From Agrococcus sp. SL85 (lineage in GTDB: Bacteria > Actinomycetota > Actinomycetes > Actinomycetales > Microbacteriaceae): DNA of 64,000 bases. The notes beneath the pieces were generated by a model. It was not told where the DNA came from. It ran no database searches and was given only the letters and a program-made list of their open reading frames with translations. Positions within the stretch are counted from its first letter, which is position 1; the number at the start of each line of letters is the position of its first letter. Location of the stretch: positions 2,232,001 to 2,296,000 of the forward strand of contig NZ_CP113066.1 of assembly GCF_026625845.1 (NCBI RefSeq). The letters run 5' to 3'. Position numbers and translations under genes: made by a program. Below are positions 1 to 13,878 of the stretch, piece by piece.

Positions 1-3154
<3,154 letters not shown>

Positions 3155-3158
<4 letters not shown>

Positions 3159-3962
3159 CGCTCCTCGAGCGGCTGCGGGGCGCGGTCGATGCCCACGGCG
3201 CCCTGTGCGCCGGCATCGACCCGCACCCCGCGCTGCTCGACGCGTGGGGCCTCGGCCGCGATGCCGACGGCGCCGAGCGGCTCGGCCGCGCGGTCGTGGC
3301 CGCTGCGGCAGGTCGCGTGGGCGTCGTCAAGCCGCAGGTGGCGCTCTTCGAGGCGTTCGGGGCCGCGGGCCTCGGCGCCCTCGAGCGGGTGCTCGCCGAC
3401 GCGCGCGATGCGGGCCTCGTCGTCATCGCCGACGCCAAGCGCGGCGACATCGGCTCCACGAACGCCGGCTACGCGGGCGCCTGGCTCACGCCCGGCTCGC
3501 CGCTCGAGGCCGACGCGCTCACCGTGAGCCCCTACCTCGGCGTCGGCTCGCTCGAGGGCATGCTCGAGGCGGCCGAGCGAGCCGGCAAGGCGCTCGTCGT
3601 GCTCGCCGCCACGTCGAACCCCGAGGCCGCTGCGCTGCAGCAGGCTCGGCTCGCCGACGGCCGCACGGTCGCGCAGGGCGTGGCCGAGGCGGTCGCCGCG
3701 CGGAACGCCCAGACGGGCGCCGGCCACGGCATCGTCGTCGGCGCGACCGTCGACCGCGCGGCCTTCGGGATCGTCCCCGATCCGGCCACGCCGATCCTCG
3801 CGCCCGGCTTCGGCGCGCAGGGCGCCCGCCTCGGCGACCTCCGCTCGCTGTTCCCGGCCGACGCCCTCGTGCTCGCCTCGGCCAGCCGCAGCCTGCTCGC
3901 GGGCGGCGAGGCGGGCCTCGCCGACGCGATCGCCGCCGCCCGGGAGGAGCCTGGCCGCATGA
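3155..3962 (+). CDS. pyrF: Orotidine 5'-phosphate decarboxylase (type 2); stop codon displaced by a 1-base insertion
   Basis: Decarboxylates OMP to UMP, the last de novo pyrimidine step. The catalytic DAKRGD motif is near residue 93, and the DPHP and APGFGAQG motifs fit the actinobacterial PyrF subfamily. The start ATG overlaps the carB stop. As written the frame has no stop at its natural end and runs on into the next gene. At 3948-3952 the sequence reads AGCCT. If this is AGCT with one extra C, the protein ends …EELAA and stops at 3960-3962, overlapping the gmk ATG in the usual ATGA arrangement. The apparent PyrF-Gmk fusion is therefore almost certainly an artefact of this insertion. About 268 residues after correction. 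Confidence 0.9.
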
Positions 3963-4892
3963 GCGACGCCCCCGTACCGCCCGATCCCGCGGCCGCCGGC
4001 CGCGCGGCCGTCGAGGCGCGCCGCGCCCGCGCAGCCGTGAAGGCGGCGCTGCGCTCGGGCGTGCGCGGCCCGCGCGAGGTCGCCGAGCGCGCGTGGCACG
4101 ACCCGGCGAGCCTCGGAGGCGCGCCTGCGCTTCGCCGAGTACGCCGGGAGCCTCCGCGGCTTCGGGCCGCGACGGGTCGAGCGTCTCATGACGGGCCTCG
4201 GGATCGCGCAGGGGAAGCGCCTCGGCGGGCTCGGCGGTTTGCAGCGCGAGCGCGTCCGCGGTTGGCTGGACGTCGTGGACCCCTCTCGTCGCCCCCGTCT
4301 CATCGTGCTCGCCGGCCCCACCGCGGTCGGCAAGGGCACCGTCGCGCAGTACGTGCGCGACCACTTCCCGCAGATCCGGCACTCGGTGAGCGCCACGACG
4401 CGCGCCGCGCGGCCCGGCGAGGTCGACGGCGTGCACTACGCCTTCGTCTCGGACGCCGACTTCGACCGCATGGTCGACGAGGGGGAGTTCCTCGAGCACG
4501 CGACGGTCCACAACCGCTCGCGCTACGGCACGCCGCGCGCGAGCGTGCAGGCCGCGCTCGACGAGGGCAGCTCGGTGCTGCTCGAGATCGACCTCCAGGG
4601 CGCGCGCCAGGTGCGCGCGTCGTTCCCCGACGCCGTGCTGCTCTTCCTCGCCCCGCCGTCGTGGGACGAGCTCGTGCGCAGGCTCGTGGGCCGCGGCACG
4701 GAGGACGAGGAGGAGCGCGCCCGCCGCCTGCGGACCGCCGAGGTCGAGCTCGCGAGCCAGGAGGAGTTCGACGCGACGATCGTGAACGCGGACGTCGCGG
4801 AGGCCGCGCGCGAGGTCGTCGAGCGCATCCTCGAGGCCGAGTCGGCCGACGAGCCGGCGGCCGCGGGCACGCCGGGCGGCGTCGCGCGCTAG
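3959..4892 (+). CDS. gmk: mIHF-guanylate kinase fusion, frame broken once
   Basis: Guanylate kinase (GMP + ATP to GDP + ADP) carrying an N-terminal actinobacterial integration-host-factor domain. Residues about 1-95 resemble mIHF ([10 protein letters not shown], later [10 protein letters not shown]). The kinase part begins near residue 115 with P-loop GPTAVGKGT, then [17 protein letters not shown], a typical Gmk lid/GMP region. In mycobacteria mihF and gmk are separate neighbours; fused forms are known to me from Microbacteriaceae. The frame changes by one base at 4109-4113 (AGCCT). Removing one C restores …[17 protein letters not shown]… and a 310-residue protein. Because gmk is normally essential, the break is best read as a sequence error. 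The TAG stop is also the start of the rpoZ -10 box. Confidence 0.9.
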
Positions 4893-4895
4893 ACT
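4890..4895 (+). promoter_or_regulatory. -10 box TAGACT of rpoZ
   Basis: TAGACT overlaps the gmk stop codon and lies 86 bases before the rpoZ ATG, leaving a leader with a GGAGG ribosome site. It matches the TANNNT -10 consensus of actinobacterial housekeeping sigma factors. No clear -35 is visible. Confidence 0.5.
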
Positions 4896-4981
4896 GGGTC
4901 GCTGCGCCCTCGGGCGCTCGATCTTCGCGGGCCCGCGGCCCGCGCATCCACCCGACGCTCATCCAGCCGCAGGAGGCACGC

Positions 4982-5242
4982 ATGGCCACGCAGGGCATCA
5001 TCAACCCGCCGATCGACGAGCTGCTCGACAAGGTCGACTCGAAGTACCAGCTGGTCATCTTCGCCTCGAAGCGCGCGCGGCAGATCAACGACTACTACAC
5101 CGACATCCACGAGGGGTCGATGTTCGACAACGTGGGCCCGCTCGTCGACGCGACGATCGAGGACAAGCCGCTCTCGGTCGCGCTGCACGAGATCCACCGC
5201 GACAAGCTCGTGCTCACCAAGGACGAGGCAGCAGAGGCCTGA
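4982..5242 (+). CDS. rpoZ: RNA polymerase omega subunit
   Basis: Small RNA polymerase subunit that helps beta-prime folding and assembly. The 86 residues contain the conserved [16 protein letters not shown] stretch near residues 20-35 and the [10 protein letters not shown] segment near the C terminus, both typical of RpoZ. The ATG has a good ribosome site (GCAGGAGGCACGC). Placement between gmk and coaBC is the usual actinobacterial order. The stop overlaps the coaBC start by one base. Confidence 0.95.
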   Translation: MATQGIINPPIDELLDKVDSKYQLVIFASKRARQINDYYTDIHEGSMFDNVGPLVDATIEDKPLSVALHEIHRDKLVLTKDEAAEA

Positions 5243-6456
5243 TGCGCGTCGTCGTCGGGATCTCCGGCGGCATCGCGGCGTACAAGGCTGCGCTCGCGAT
5301 CCGCGAGCTCGTCCAGGCGGGGCACGACGTGCACGTCGTGCCCACGGCCTCCGCGCTGCGCTTCGTCGGCCGCCCGACGCTCGAGGCCCTGAGTCGCAAC
5401 CCCGTCACCGACGAGGTCTTCGACGACGTCGCCGCCGTGCGGCACGTCGCCCTCGGCCAGTCGGCCGACCTCATCGTCGTGCTCCCGGCGACGGCCAACA
5501 CGCTCGCGAAGCTCGCGACGGGCCTCGCCGACGACCTGCTCGGCACCACGGTGCTCGCCTCGCGCGCGCCGCTCGTCCTCGCCCCGGCGATGCACACCGA
5601 GATGTGGGAGCAGCCCGCGGTGCAGGCGAACGTCCGCACCCTCGCGGAGCGGGGCGCGACGATCGTCGGGCCCGTGGCGGGCGCGCTCACGGGCGGCGAC
5701 GCGGGGCTCGGCCGCATGGCGGAGCCCTCGGAGGTCGTCGCCGCCGCCCTCGCGGTCGCGGGCCGCGCCTCCGGCCCGCTCGCGGGCCGCACGCTCGTGG
5801 TCGCCGCCGGCGGCACGCGCGAGCCGATCGATCCCGTGCGCTTCCTCGGCAACCGCTCCTCCGGCGCCATGGGCGTCGCGATCGCGGCGGCCGCGCGCGA
5901 CGCGGGCGCCGAGGTGACGCTCGTGGGCGCCAACCTGCAGAGGCCCGCGCCCTCCGGCGTCGCGCTCGTCGAGGTCGAGACGACCGAGCAGCTGCGCGCC
6001 GCGATGCACGAGCGCGCGGCGGCCGACGTGCTCGTCATGGCCGCGGCCGTCGCCGACTACCGCGTCGACGAGGTCGCCGACGCGAAGCGCTCGAAGGCCT
6101 CGTGGGGCGAGCGCCCCACGATCGCCCTCGTGCAGAACCCCGACGTCCTCGCCGAGCTCGCCGCCGCGCCGCGGTCCTCGCTCGTCGTGGGCTTCGCCGC
6201 CGAGACGGAGCAGGACGACGACGCCCTGCTCGCGCGCGGCACCGCGAAGCTCGCCCGCAAGGGCGCCGACCTGCTCGTCGTCAACCGCGTCGGGCACGAC
6301 GAGGGCTTCGGCGACGTCGACACCCGCGTGCGCGTGCTCGACGCCTCGGGCGTCGTCGCCGACGCGGCGGGATCGAAGGCGTCGGTGGCCCGTGCCATCG
6401 TCGAGACCATCGCGCGGCGGACCGCCGCGCGCAGCACGAGCGAGGGGGACGCGTGA
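5242..6456 (+). CDS. coaBC: Bifunctional phosphopantothenoylcysteine decarboxylase / phosphopantothenate-cysteine ligase
   Basis: Carries out two consecutive steps of coenzyme A synthesis: ligation of cysteine to 4'-phosphopantothenate (CoaB) and decarboxylation to 4'-phosphopantetheine (CoaC). The N-terminal flavoprotein half (about 1-180) shows [10 protein letters not shown] and APAMHTEMW. The latter replaces the more common PAMNxxMW, so it has His where Asn is usual. The CoaB half (about 185-404) shows the NRSSGAMG nucleotide-binding motif near residue 203 and AAAVADYR. At 404 residues it is full length. It overlaps both rpoZ and metK starts, suggesting one operon. Confidence 0.95.
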   Translation: MRVVVGISGGIAAYKAALAIRELVQAGHDVHVVPTASALRFVGRPTLEALSRNPVTDEVFDDVAAVRHVALGQSADLIVVLPATANTLAKLATGLADDLLGTTVLASRAPLVLAPAMHTEMWEQPAVQANVRTLAERGATIVGPVAGALTGGDAGLGRMAEPSEVVAAALAVAGRASGPLAGRTLVVAAGGTREPIDPVRFLGNRSSGAMGVAIAAAARDAGAEVTLVGANLQRPAPSGVALVEVETTEQLRAAMHERAAADVLVMAAAVADYRVDEVADAKRSKASWGERPTIALVQNPDVLAELAAAPRSSLVVGFAAETEQDDDALLARGTAKLARKGADLLVVNRVGHDEGFGDVDTRVRVLDASGVVADAAGSKASVARAIVETIARRTAARSTSEGDA

Positions 6457-7640
6457 GCCTGCGCCTGTTCACGTCGGAGTCGGTGACCGAGGGCCACCCG
6501 GACAAGATCTCCGACCAGATCTCCGACGCCGTGCTCGACGCGATGCTCGAGCAGGACAGCGAGGCGCGCGTCGCGGTCGAGACGCTCGTCACGACGGGCC
6601 TCGTGCACGTCGCGGGCGAGGTCCGCACCTCGGGCTACGTCGACATCGCGGGCCTCGCGCGCCGCGTCATCCTCGACATCGGCTACGACTCGAGCGAGGT
6701 CTCGTTCGACGGCAACTCCTGCGGCGTCACCGTCTCGATCGGCGAGCAGTCGCCCGAGATCGCGACGGGCGTCGACACCGCGGTCGAGGCGCGCGGCGGC
6801 TCGGTCGACCCGCTCGACCTCATCGGCGCCGGCGACCAGGGCATCATGTTCGGCTTCGCCACCGACGAGACCCCGACCTTCATGCCCGCGACCGCCTGGG
6901 CCGCGCACCGGCTCGCCGAGCGGCTCGCCGCCGTGCGCCGCTCGGGCGAGATCCCGTGGCTGCGCCCCGACGGCAAGACGCAGGTGACGATCGGCTACGA
7001 CGGCTTCACGCCCGTCTCGGTCGACGCCGTGCTCGTCTCCACGCAGCACGCGCCGGGCGTCACGAACGACGAGATCCGCGACGCCGTCGCGGCGCACGTC
7101 ATCGAGCCCGTCGTCGCCGAGCTCGGCCTCGACGCGAGCGGGATGCGCACGATCGTGAACCCCTCCGGCTCCTTCCTCACGGGCGGCCCGAAGGGCGACG
7201 CGGGCCTCACGGGCCGCAAGATCATCGTCGACACCTACGGCGGCGCCGCCCGCCACGGCGGTGGCGCGTTCAGCGGCAAGGACCCCTCGAAGGTCGACCG
7301 CTCGGCCGCCTACGCGCTGCGCTGGGTCGCGAAGAACGCCGTCGCCGCAGGACTCGCGAAGCGCCTCGAGGTGCAGGCGGCCTACGCGATCGGCATGGCG
7401 CAGCCCGTGGGCCTCTACGTCGAGACCTTCGGCACCGGCACGGTCTCGGACGACGTCATCCGCGGAGCCATCCAGGAGGTCTTCGACCTGCGCCCCGGCG
7501 CGATCGTGCGCGACCTCGACCTCCGCACGCCGAAGTATCGCCAGACCGCCGCGTACGGCCACTTCGGCCGCGAGCTGCCCGGCTTCACGTGGGAGCGCCT
7601 CGACCGCGTCGACGCGCTCCGCGCCGCCGCGGGCCGCTGA
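6453..7640 (+). CDS. metK: S-adenosylmethionine synthetase
   Basis: Makes SAM from methionine and ATP. The GTG start overlaps the coaBC stop and gives the canonical N terminus ([20 protein letters not shown]). Further signatures are [12 protein letters not shown], where the adenine pocket lies, and [19 protein letters not shown], the phosphate-binding glycine-rich motif. At 395 residues it matches the family length of about 385-400. Its place before priA is common in actinobacteria. Confidence 0.96.
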   Translation: MSLRLFTSESVTEGHPDKISDQISDAVLDAMLEQDSEARVAVETLVTTGLVHVAGEVRTSGYVDIAGLARRVILDIGYDSSEVSFDGNSCGVTVSIGEQSPEIATGVDTAVEARGGSVDPLDLIGAGDQGIMFGFATDETPTFMPATAWAAHRLAERLAAVRRSGEIPWLRPDGKTQVTIGYDGFTPVSVDAVLVSTQHAPGVTNDEIRDAVAAHVIEPVVAELGLDASGMRTIVNPSGSFLTGGPKGDAGLTGRKIIVDTYGGAARHGGGAFSGKDPSKVDRSAAYALRWVAKNAVAAGLAKRLEVQAAYAIGMAQPVGLYVETFGTGTVSDDVIRGAIQEVFDLRPGAIVRDLDLRTPKYRQTAAYGHFGRELPGFTWERLDRVDALRAAAGR

Positions 7641-7654
7641 CCGGAGCGTCGCGC

Positions 7655-9596
7655 GTGCCGGCGGCCGAGGAGCGGGCGCCGGGCTACGCGCGCGTGCTCG
7701 TCGACTCGCGCCTGCCGCAGGCTCGACCGCGTGCTCGACTACCGGATCCCGCCCTCGATGGAGGGCGTGGCCCCGGGCGTGCGCGTGCGGGTGCCGCTGC
7801 GCGGCGACCGGGTGACCGCGGGGTACGTGGTCGAGGTCGCGGCCGAGCGCGACTGGGAGGGCGAGGTCGCCGACGTCGAGCGCGTGCTCTCGCCCGTGCC
7901 CGTGCTGCAGCCGGAGGTGTGGGCGCTCGCGCGCGCGGTCGCCGACCGCGCGGCGGGCGGTGCGGCCGACGTGCTGCGCGTGGCGGTGCCCGGGCGGCAG
8001 GCGCGCGTCGAGCAGCAGTGGGTCGCGCGCGAGGACGCCGCGCCCGCCCCGCTGCCAGACCCCGGACCGGAGCCGGTGCTGCCGGGGCTCGTCGAGGATC
8101 GCCGACGCGTCGCGCTCGAGTGCGCCGGCGGCGTCGCGCCCGTCGCCGCCGCCGAGGGGGAGGCGTGGGTCGGCCGCTGGGCGATCGCGCTCGCCGCGCT
8201 CGCCCGCCAGGCGCTCGAGCGCGGCGAGCAGGCGATCCTCGTCGTGCCCGACCACCGCGAGCAGCGCCAGCTGCGGCTCGCGCTCGAGGCCGCGGTCGGC
8301 GCCGCGCGCGTGGTCGAGCTCGACGCGCGGCAGTCGAACCCGGATCGCTACCGCGGGTTCCTGCGCTGCGTGGCGCAGGAGCCCGTCGCGATCATCGGGC
8401 CGCGCTCGGCCGTCTACGCACCGGCGGCGCGCCTCGGCCTCCTCGTGGTCTGGGAGGACGGCGACCCGCTGCTCTCGGAGCCGCTCTCGCCCTGGGTGCA
8501 CGCGCGGGACGCCGCGCTCGTGCGCCAGGCCCAGTCCGGCTGCGCGCTCGTGCTCGCGGGGCACGCGCGCTCGACGGACGCCGAGCGGCTCGTCGAGCTC
8601 GGCTTCCTCGAGCACGAGCGGCTCGGGCAGCACCGCGTGCGGGTGATCCCCACCGCGATGACCGACGACGCGCGGCGCGTGCCCGCGCAGGCGTTCGCTG
8701 CGATCCGTGCCGCGATCGGCGAGCGGGCCGTGCTCGTGCAGGTCGCGAGGCCGGGCCACGCGCCGGGGCTGCGCTGCGGGGACTGCGGCGAGCGGGGGCG
8801 GTGCGCCACCTGCGGCGGTCCGCTCGGCCGCCGCTCGCGCGGCTCGGCGCCCGCGTGCCGCCTGTGCGGGCGCATCGCCGCGGGCTGGCGCTGCACGTCG
8901 TGCGGCGGCCAGCGGCTCGTCGACGTCGGCCGCGGCTCCGCCCGCATCGCCGACGAGCTGGGTCGCGCCCTGCCCGGCGTGCAGGTGGTCGTCGCCGACG
9001 GCGAGCACGAGCGGCTCGCGCTCGACGCCCGGCCGCGGCTCGTCGTCGCCACGCGCGGCGCCGAGCCGATCGTCGAGGGCGGCTACGGCGCCGTGCTGCT
9101 GCTCGATGGCGACGCGCTGCTCTCGCGCGCGGGCCTGCGCGTCGCCGAGGAGGCCGTGCGGCAGTGGACGACCGCCCGCGCGCTCGCCGCGGAGGGTGCG
9201 ACCGTCGTGCTCGTCGGCGTCGTCGGCCCCGCGGCGACCGCGCTGACGGGCGACACGACCGTGCCCTTCGCGCGCGGCGAGCTCGCCGAGCGACGTGCGC
9301 TGCGGTTCCCGCCCGCCGTCCGCACCGCGACGGTGCTCGGCCAGCCCGACGCGGTCGCCGAGGCGCTCGAGGCGCTCGCCGAGGCGCCGCACGTCGACGT
9401 GCTGGGGCCGGTCGCTGCCGATGCGCGCGGCGAGCAGGAGCGCGCGATCGTGCGCTTCGGCTACGCCGAGGGCGCGCAGGTCGCCGGGGCCGCGCGGGGC
9501 CGCGTGCTCGCCGCCGCCACGCGGCCGAGGCGCCCCGGCGCCCCGCCGAGGCTCCGCATCCGCTTGGATGATCCCGAGCCCTTCGACCAGCTCTGA
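7655..9596 (+). CDS. priA: PriA-like primosomal protein N', ATPase motifs degenerate, frame broken once
   Basis: Actinobacterial PriA-family protein involved in replication restart. It starts at GTG 7655 (VPAAEERAPGYARVLVDSRLPQ), then an extra G within AGGCT at 7719-7723 shifts the frame. Removing it gives LDRVLDYRIPP, the expected N-terminal PriA domain. The central zinc-binding cysteine pairs are present (CGDCGERGRCATCGGPLG and CRLCGRIAAGWRCTSCGG, about residues 365-415). The helicase core lacks a Walker A lysine (the equivalent stretch reads AAEGEAWVGRWAIAL) and the DEAH box reads WEDGD, so it probably cannot hydrolyse ATP. This loss is familiar in actinobacterial PriA. About 646 residues after correction. 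Confidence 0.85.
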
Positions 9597-9679
9597 CCGG
9601 CGCCGAACGGCCACGCCCGATCCGGCGCAGCGCGCCGCGACGACCCACCAGCCCGAACCGCCATCCCAACGAGGAGCGC

Positions 9680-10631
9680 ATGCGCATCGTCTTCGCCGGC
9701 AGCCCCGCCGCCGCAGTGCCCAGCCTGGAGGCGCTCGCGCCGCACCACGAGATCGTCGCGGTCGTGACGCGCGCCGCGTCGCCGCAGGGGCGCCGCCGCA
9801 CGCTCACGCCCACGCCCGTCGCCGAGGCGGCCGCGCGGCTCGGGCTCGACGTCGTGGAGGCCGACCGGCTCGACGCCGCGACGGGGGAGCGGATCGCTGC
9901 GCTGGAGCCCGAGCTGGGGGTCGTCGTCGCCTACGGCGGCCTCGTGCGCGAGCCGCTGCTCTCGGCGCCGCGGCACGGCTGGGTCAACCTGCACTTCTCG
10001 CTGCTGCCCGCCTACCGCGGCGCGGCGCCCGTGCAGCGTGCGCTCATGGACGGCCGCGCGAGCACGGGCCTGAGCATCTTCCGGCTCGTGCCGGAGCTCG
10101 ACGCCGGCCCTGTGGTGCGCATGCAGGACGCACCGATCCCGGAGGGCGCGACCGCGGGCGAGCTGCTCGAGCAGCTCGCCGCCACGGGCGCCGCGGAGCT
10201 CGTCACCGCCGTCGCGGCCATCGCCGACGGGACGGCCTCGTTCCTCGAGCAGCTGGGCGAGCCGAGCTTCGCGCCCAAGCTCGGCCTCGCCGACGGCGCG
10301 CTCGACCTCGCCCAGCCGGCGCCCGCCGTGCTCGCCCGCTGGCGCGGCACGACGCCGGAGCCCGGCGCGCACGCGACGCTCGAGGGCGGGGAGCGCCTCA
10401 AGGTGCTGCGCCTGGCCCGCTCCGGCGCCGAGCCGCTCGCGCCCGGCGAGGCGCGGCTCGCGGGGCGCGCCGCGGTCGTCGGCACGGGCACCGCCGCCCT
10501 CGAGGCTCGTCGAGGTGCAGCCCGCGGGCAAGCGGCCCATGGCTGGCGCCGACTGGCTGCGCGGGCGCGGCGGCGCCGCGAGGCTCGTCGTCGGCGGCGC
10601 CGACGCCAGCGACGCGGCGGTCGGCGCGTGA
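9680..10631 (+). CDS. fmt: Methionyl-tRNA formyltransferase, frame broken near C terminus
   Basis: Formylates initiator Met-tRNA. The N-terminal domain (about 1-190) shows the formyltransferase active-site region NLHFSLLPAYRGAAPVQ, and the C-terminal OB-like domain follows from about 205. At 10503-10507 AGGCT carries one base too many. Removing a G restores …LELVEVQPAGKRPMAGADWL and a stop at 10629-10631 overlapping the rsmB GTG. Uncorrected, the frame runs straight into rsmB. About 316 residues after correction, the usual length. RBS GAGGAG lies 6 bases before the ATG. Confidence 0.9.
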
Positions 10632-11966
10632 GCGCCCGCGAGGTCGCGCGCGACGTCGTGCTCGCGGTCGCGCGCGACGACGCGTACGCCAACCTGCTGC
10701 TGCCGCAGCGCATCCGCGAGGCGCGGCTCTCGCCCGCCGACGCGGGGCTCGCCACGGAGCTCGCCTACGGCGCGCTGCGCTGGCAGGGCCAGCACGACGC
10801 GATGATCGCCGACGCGGCAGGCCGCCCGATCGACGAGATCGACGCCGAGACGCTCGCGACGCTCCGCATCGGCGCCCACCAGCTCACGCGCATGCGCATC
10901 CCCGCGCACGCCGCGGTGCACGAGACGGTCGCGCTCCTCGGCGGCCACAGGGGGCGCCGCGGCTTCGCGAACGCGGTGCTGCGCCGCCTCTCCGAGGATC
11001 CCGCGGCTCGCCTCGCGCGCCTCGCGGGGGCGCTCGGCGGCGACGATCGCCTCGCGCTCGAGACCGCGCACCCCGCCTGGGTGCTGCGCGCGCTGCGGCG
11101 GGCGCTCGACGCCGAGGGCGCCGCCGACGAGCTCGAGGCGCTGCTCGACGCCGACAACGCGCCGCCCGCCGTGCACCTCGTGGCGCTGCCGGGCAGGAGC
11201 GAGCCCGACGCGCTCGACGCCGAGCTCGGCCTCGAGCGCACCGCGAGCCCGCTCGGCCGCGTCGCGCCCGCCGGCGATCCGGCGCGGCTGTCCCAGGTCG
11301 CGGCCGGCGACTGGCGCGTGCAGGACGCCGGCAGCCAGCTGGCCGCGCTCGCGCTCAGCCGCGCCGAGCCCGTGCGCGCGGGGGAGCGCTGGCTCGACCT
11401 GTGCGCCGGGCCGGGCGGCAAGGCCGCGCTGCTCGCGGCGGAGGCGGCGCGCACGGGCGCATCGCTCGAGGCCAACGAGGTCTCCCCGCACCGGGCGCGC
11501 CTCGTGCGCCAGGCGGTGCGCGGCATCGAGCCCGCGCCGGAGGTCGTCGCGGGCGACGGACGGCGCTACGGCGACGACGGGCGCCGCTTCGACCGCATCC
11601 TCCTCGACGCGCCGTGCACGGGCCTGGGGGCCCTCCGCCGCCGCCCCGAGGCGCGCTGGCGCAAGCAGCCCGGCGACGTGCCGGCGCTCGCCGCGCTGCA
11701 GGGCGAGCCTGCTCGAGGCGGCCGCGCGCGCCGTCGTGCCCGGCGGGCTCGTCGCCTACGTCACCTGCTCGCCGCACCTCGCCGAGACGCGCGCGATCGT
11801 CGGACGCGCGCGCGGCCTCGGCCTCGAGCCCGTCGACACCCGCGCGGTGCTGCGGGAGGTCTCGCCCGGCATCGCGCTCGGCGAGACGGGCGACGCCGCG
11901 CAGCTGTGGCCGCACCGCAACGGCACCGACGCGATGTTCGTGCAGCTGCTGCGGGCGCGCGCGTGA
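10628..11966 (+). CDS. rsmB: 16S rRNA (cytosine-967-C5)-methyltransferase family, frame broken once
   Basis: SAM-dependent m5C methyltransferase acting on 16S rRNA. The N-terminal NusB-like RNA-binding domain spans about residues 1-140 and the Rossmann methyltransferase follows. Motif I is LDLCAGPGGKAALLAAEA, motif IV is LLDAPCTGLGALRRRPE, and the catalytic cysteine lies in YVTCSPHLAET. AGCCT at 11706-11710 adds one base. Removing a C gives LQGELLEAAARAVVPGG, the expected sequence, and joins the two frames. The GTG start overlaps the fmt stop, a standard fmt-rsmB pair. About 445 residues after correction. Confidence 0.9.
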
Positions 11967-12000
11967 CGCCGCGGCGGCCGGTGGGGGACGCCCGCGTCGG

Positions 12001-12006
12001 TAGGCT
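12001..12006 (+). promoter_or_regulatory. Leaderless -10 box of rpe
   Basis: TAGGCT lies exactly 7 bases before the rpe ATG, so transcription would start at or next to the start codon. No ribosome site is visible. This would drive the rpe-his-trp run. Confidence 0.55.
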
Positions 12007-12013
12007 GGGCGGC

Positions 12014-12733
12014 ATGGCCAGGATCCACCCGAGCATCCTGTCGGCGGACTTCGTCAACCTCGAGCGCGACCTCGCGCGCATCTCGAGCGCGGACGGTGTG
12101 CACGTCGACGTCATGGACGCGCACTTCGTGCCGAACCTCACGTTCGGCCTGCCGATGGTGCAGCGGATCGCCGAGGTCACCGAGCTGCCGATCGACGTGC
12201 ACCTCATGATCGACGACCCCGACACCTGGGCGCTGCAGTACGCGATCGGCGGGGTCGACTCCGTCACGTTCCACGCGGAGGCGACGCGCGACGCGGTGTC
12301 GCTCGCCCGCGAGCTGCGCGCCCGCGGCACGCGCGCCGCGATCGCGCTGAAGCCCGGCACCGCGGTCGACCTCGTCGCGGACCACCTCGCCGAGTTCGAC
12401 ATGGTGCTCATCATGACCGTCGAGCCCGGCTTCGGCGGCCAGTCGTTCATGCCGTCGACGATGCCGAAGCTCGAGGCGCTGCGCGCCCGCGCGCTCGACC
12501 TCGGCCTCGACGTGCGCCTCCAGGTCGACGGCGGCATCACCGCCGACACCCTGCCGATCGCCGCCGCAGCGGGCGCCGACGTCTTCGTCGCCGGCTCCGC
12601 CGTCTACGGCCACGCCGAGCCCGACGCGCGCATCGCGCTGCTGCGCGCGGCGGCCGACGGCGGCGACGGCGCGGCGCCGATCGCCGCGAGCGTCCGCGGG
12701 GGCGACGCCGGGGCCGGTAGCCTGGAGCCGTGA
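12014..12733 (+). CDS. rpe: Ribulose-phosphate 3-epimerase
   Basis: Interconverts ribulose 5-phosphate and xylulose 5-phosphate in the pentose phosphate pathway. It is a TIM barrel with the signatures [46 protein letters not shown] and QVDGGI, which hold the metal ligands and phosphate-binding loop. It is 239 residues, with a C-terminal tail slightly longer than usual. The tail DNA also holds the hisE -10 box. The stop overlaps the hisE GTG (GTGA). It may feed ribose 5-phosphate into the histidine and tryptophan genes that follow. Confidence 0.96.
   Translation: MARIHPSILSADFVNLERDLARISSADGVHVDVMDAHFVPNLTFGLPMVQRIAEVTELPIDVHLMIDDPDTWALQYAIGGVDSVTFHAEATRDAVSLARELRARGTRAAIALKPGTAVDLVADHLAEFDMVLIMTVEPGFGGQSFMPSTMPKLEALRARALDLGLDVRLQVDGGITADTLPIAAAAGADVFVAGSAVYGHAEPDARIALLRAAADGGDGAAPIAASVRGGDAGAGSLEP
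12718..12723 (+). promoter_or_regulatory. Possible internal -10 box for hisE
   Basis: TAGCCT, 6 bases before the hisE GTG and inside the rpe coding region. The spacing matches the leaderless promoters elsewhere in the window, so the his genes may have their own start. Confidence 0.4.
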
Positions 12734-12993
12734 AGACCTTCGACGAGCTGCACGCCGAGCTCGAGCGCACGATCGCCGAGCGTCGCGAGGGATCGCGCAC
12801 CGTCGAGCTCGTGGACGCGGGCGTCCACGCGATCGGCAAGAAGATCGTCGAGGAGGCCGCCGAGGTCTGGATGGCCGCCGAGCACGAGACCGACGAGGAC
12901 ACCGCGCTCGAGATCTCGCAGCTGCTCTACCACCTCCAGGTGCTCATGCACGCGAAGGGCATCACCCCGCAGGACGTCTACCGACATCTCTGA
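12730..12993 (+). CDS. hisE: Phosphoribosyl-ATP diphosphatase
   Basis: Hydrolyses phosphoribosyl-ATP to phosphoribosyl-AMP, step 2 of histidine synthesis. The 87-residue all-helical MazG-like fold shows the conserved [10 protein letters not shown] helix near residue 37 and [12 protein letters not shown] near 65. The protein is separate from HisI, as usual in actinobacteria, and hisI is found 1.6 kb downstream. hisG follows after 37 bases. Confidence 0.95.
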   Translation: MKTFDELHAELERTIAERREGSRTVELVDAGVHAIGKKIVEEAAEVWMAAEHETDEDTALEISQLLYHLQVLMHAKGITPQDVYRHL

Positions 12994-13030
12994 CGCCGCC
13001 ATCCATCGACGTCAGACCTGAAGGGACCCC

Positions 13031-13870
13031 ATGCTGAAGATCGCCGTGCCCAACAAGGGCTCGCTCTCCGAGACCGCCGCCACCATGCTCGAGGAGGCCG
13101 GCTACCGCGGCCGCCGCGACTCCAAGGAGCTCATCGTCCGCGACGCCCGGAACGAGGTGGAGTTCTTCTACCTGCGCCCGCGCGACATCGCCACCTACGT
13201 CGGCTCCGGTGCGCTCGACGTGGGCATCACCGGCCGCGACCTGCTGCTCGACTCCGGCTCGGAGGCCGTCGAGGTGCAGGGCCTGGGCTTCGCGCGCTCG
13301 ACCTTCCGCTTCGCGGGCCCCGCGGGCCGCTTCGCGGGCGAGGCGGACCTGCAGGGGATGCGCGTCGCGTCCTCGTACGACGGGCTCGTCGCGCAGCACC
13401 TCGCCGATCGCGGCATCGACGCGCGGCTCGTGCGCCTCGACGGCGCCGTCGAGTCCGCGGTGCGCCTCGGCGTCGCCGACGCGATCGCGGACGTCGTCGA
13501 GACGGGCGCGACGCTGCGGGCGCAGGGCCTCGAGGTCTTCGGCGACCCGATCCTCGCGAGCGAGGCCGTGCTGATCTCGAACGGCGGCGAGCACGCCGCG
13601 CTCGACACGCTGCGCCGGCGCCTGCAGGGCGTCATCGTCGCGCGCGACTACGTCCTCGTCGACTACGACATCGCGCGAGACCGCCTCGACGCGGCCGTCG
13701 CGGTCGCCGCCGGCTTCGAGAGCGCGACCGTTAGCCCGCTGCACGACCCCGAGTGGGCGGCGGTGCGCGTGATGGTGCGGCGCGACGAGACGAACCAGAT
13801 CATGGACGCGCTCGCCGACGTGGGCGCGCGCGCCATCATCGTCACGCGCATCCACGCCGCACGGATCTGA
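13031..13870 (+). CDS. hisG: ATP phosphoribosyltransferase, long form
   Basis: First, feedback-controlled step of histidine synthesis (ATP + PRPP). The N terminus [18 protein letters not shown] and the PRPP-binding segment [20 protein letters not shown] are typical. The 279-residue length includes the C-terminal regulatory domain of about 75 residues ([11 protein letters not shown]…), so it is the long, histidine-sensitive type that needs no HisZ. The ATG is preceded by AAGGGA. Confidence 0.95.
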   Translation: MLKIAVPNKGSLSETAATMLEEAGYRGRRDSKELIVRDARNEVEFFYLRPRDIATYVGSGALDVGITGRDLLLDSGSEAVEVQGLGFARSTFRFAGPAGRFAGEADLQGMRVASSYDGLVAQHLADRGIDARLVRLDGAVESAVRLGVADAIADVVETGATLRAQGLEVFGDPILASEAVLISNGGEHAALDTLRRRLQGVIVARDYVLVDYDIARDRLDAAVAVAAGFESATVSPLHDPEWAAVRVMVRRDETNQIMDALADVGARAIIVTRIHAARI

Positions 13871-13878
13871 GGCCCGTC

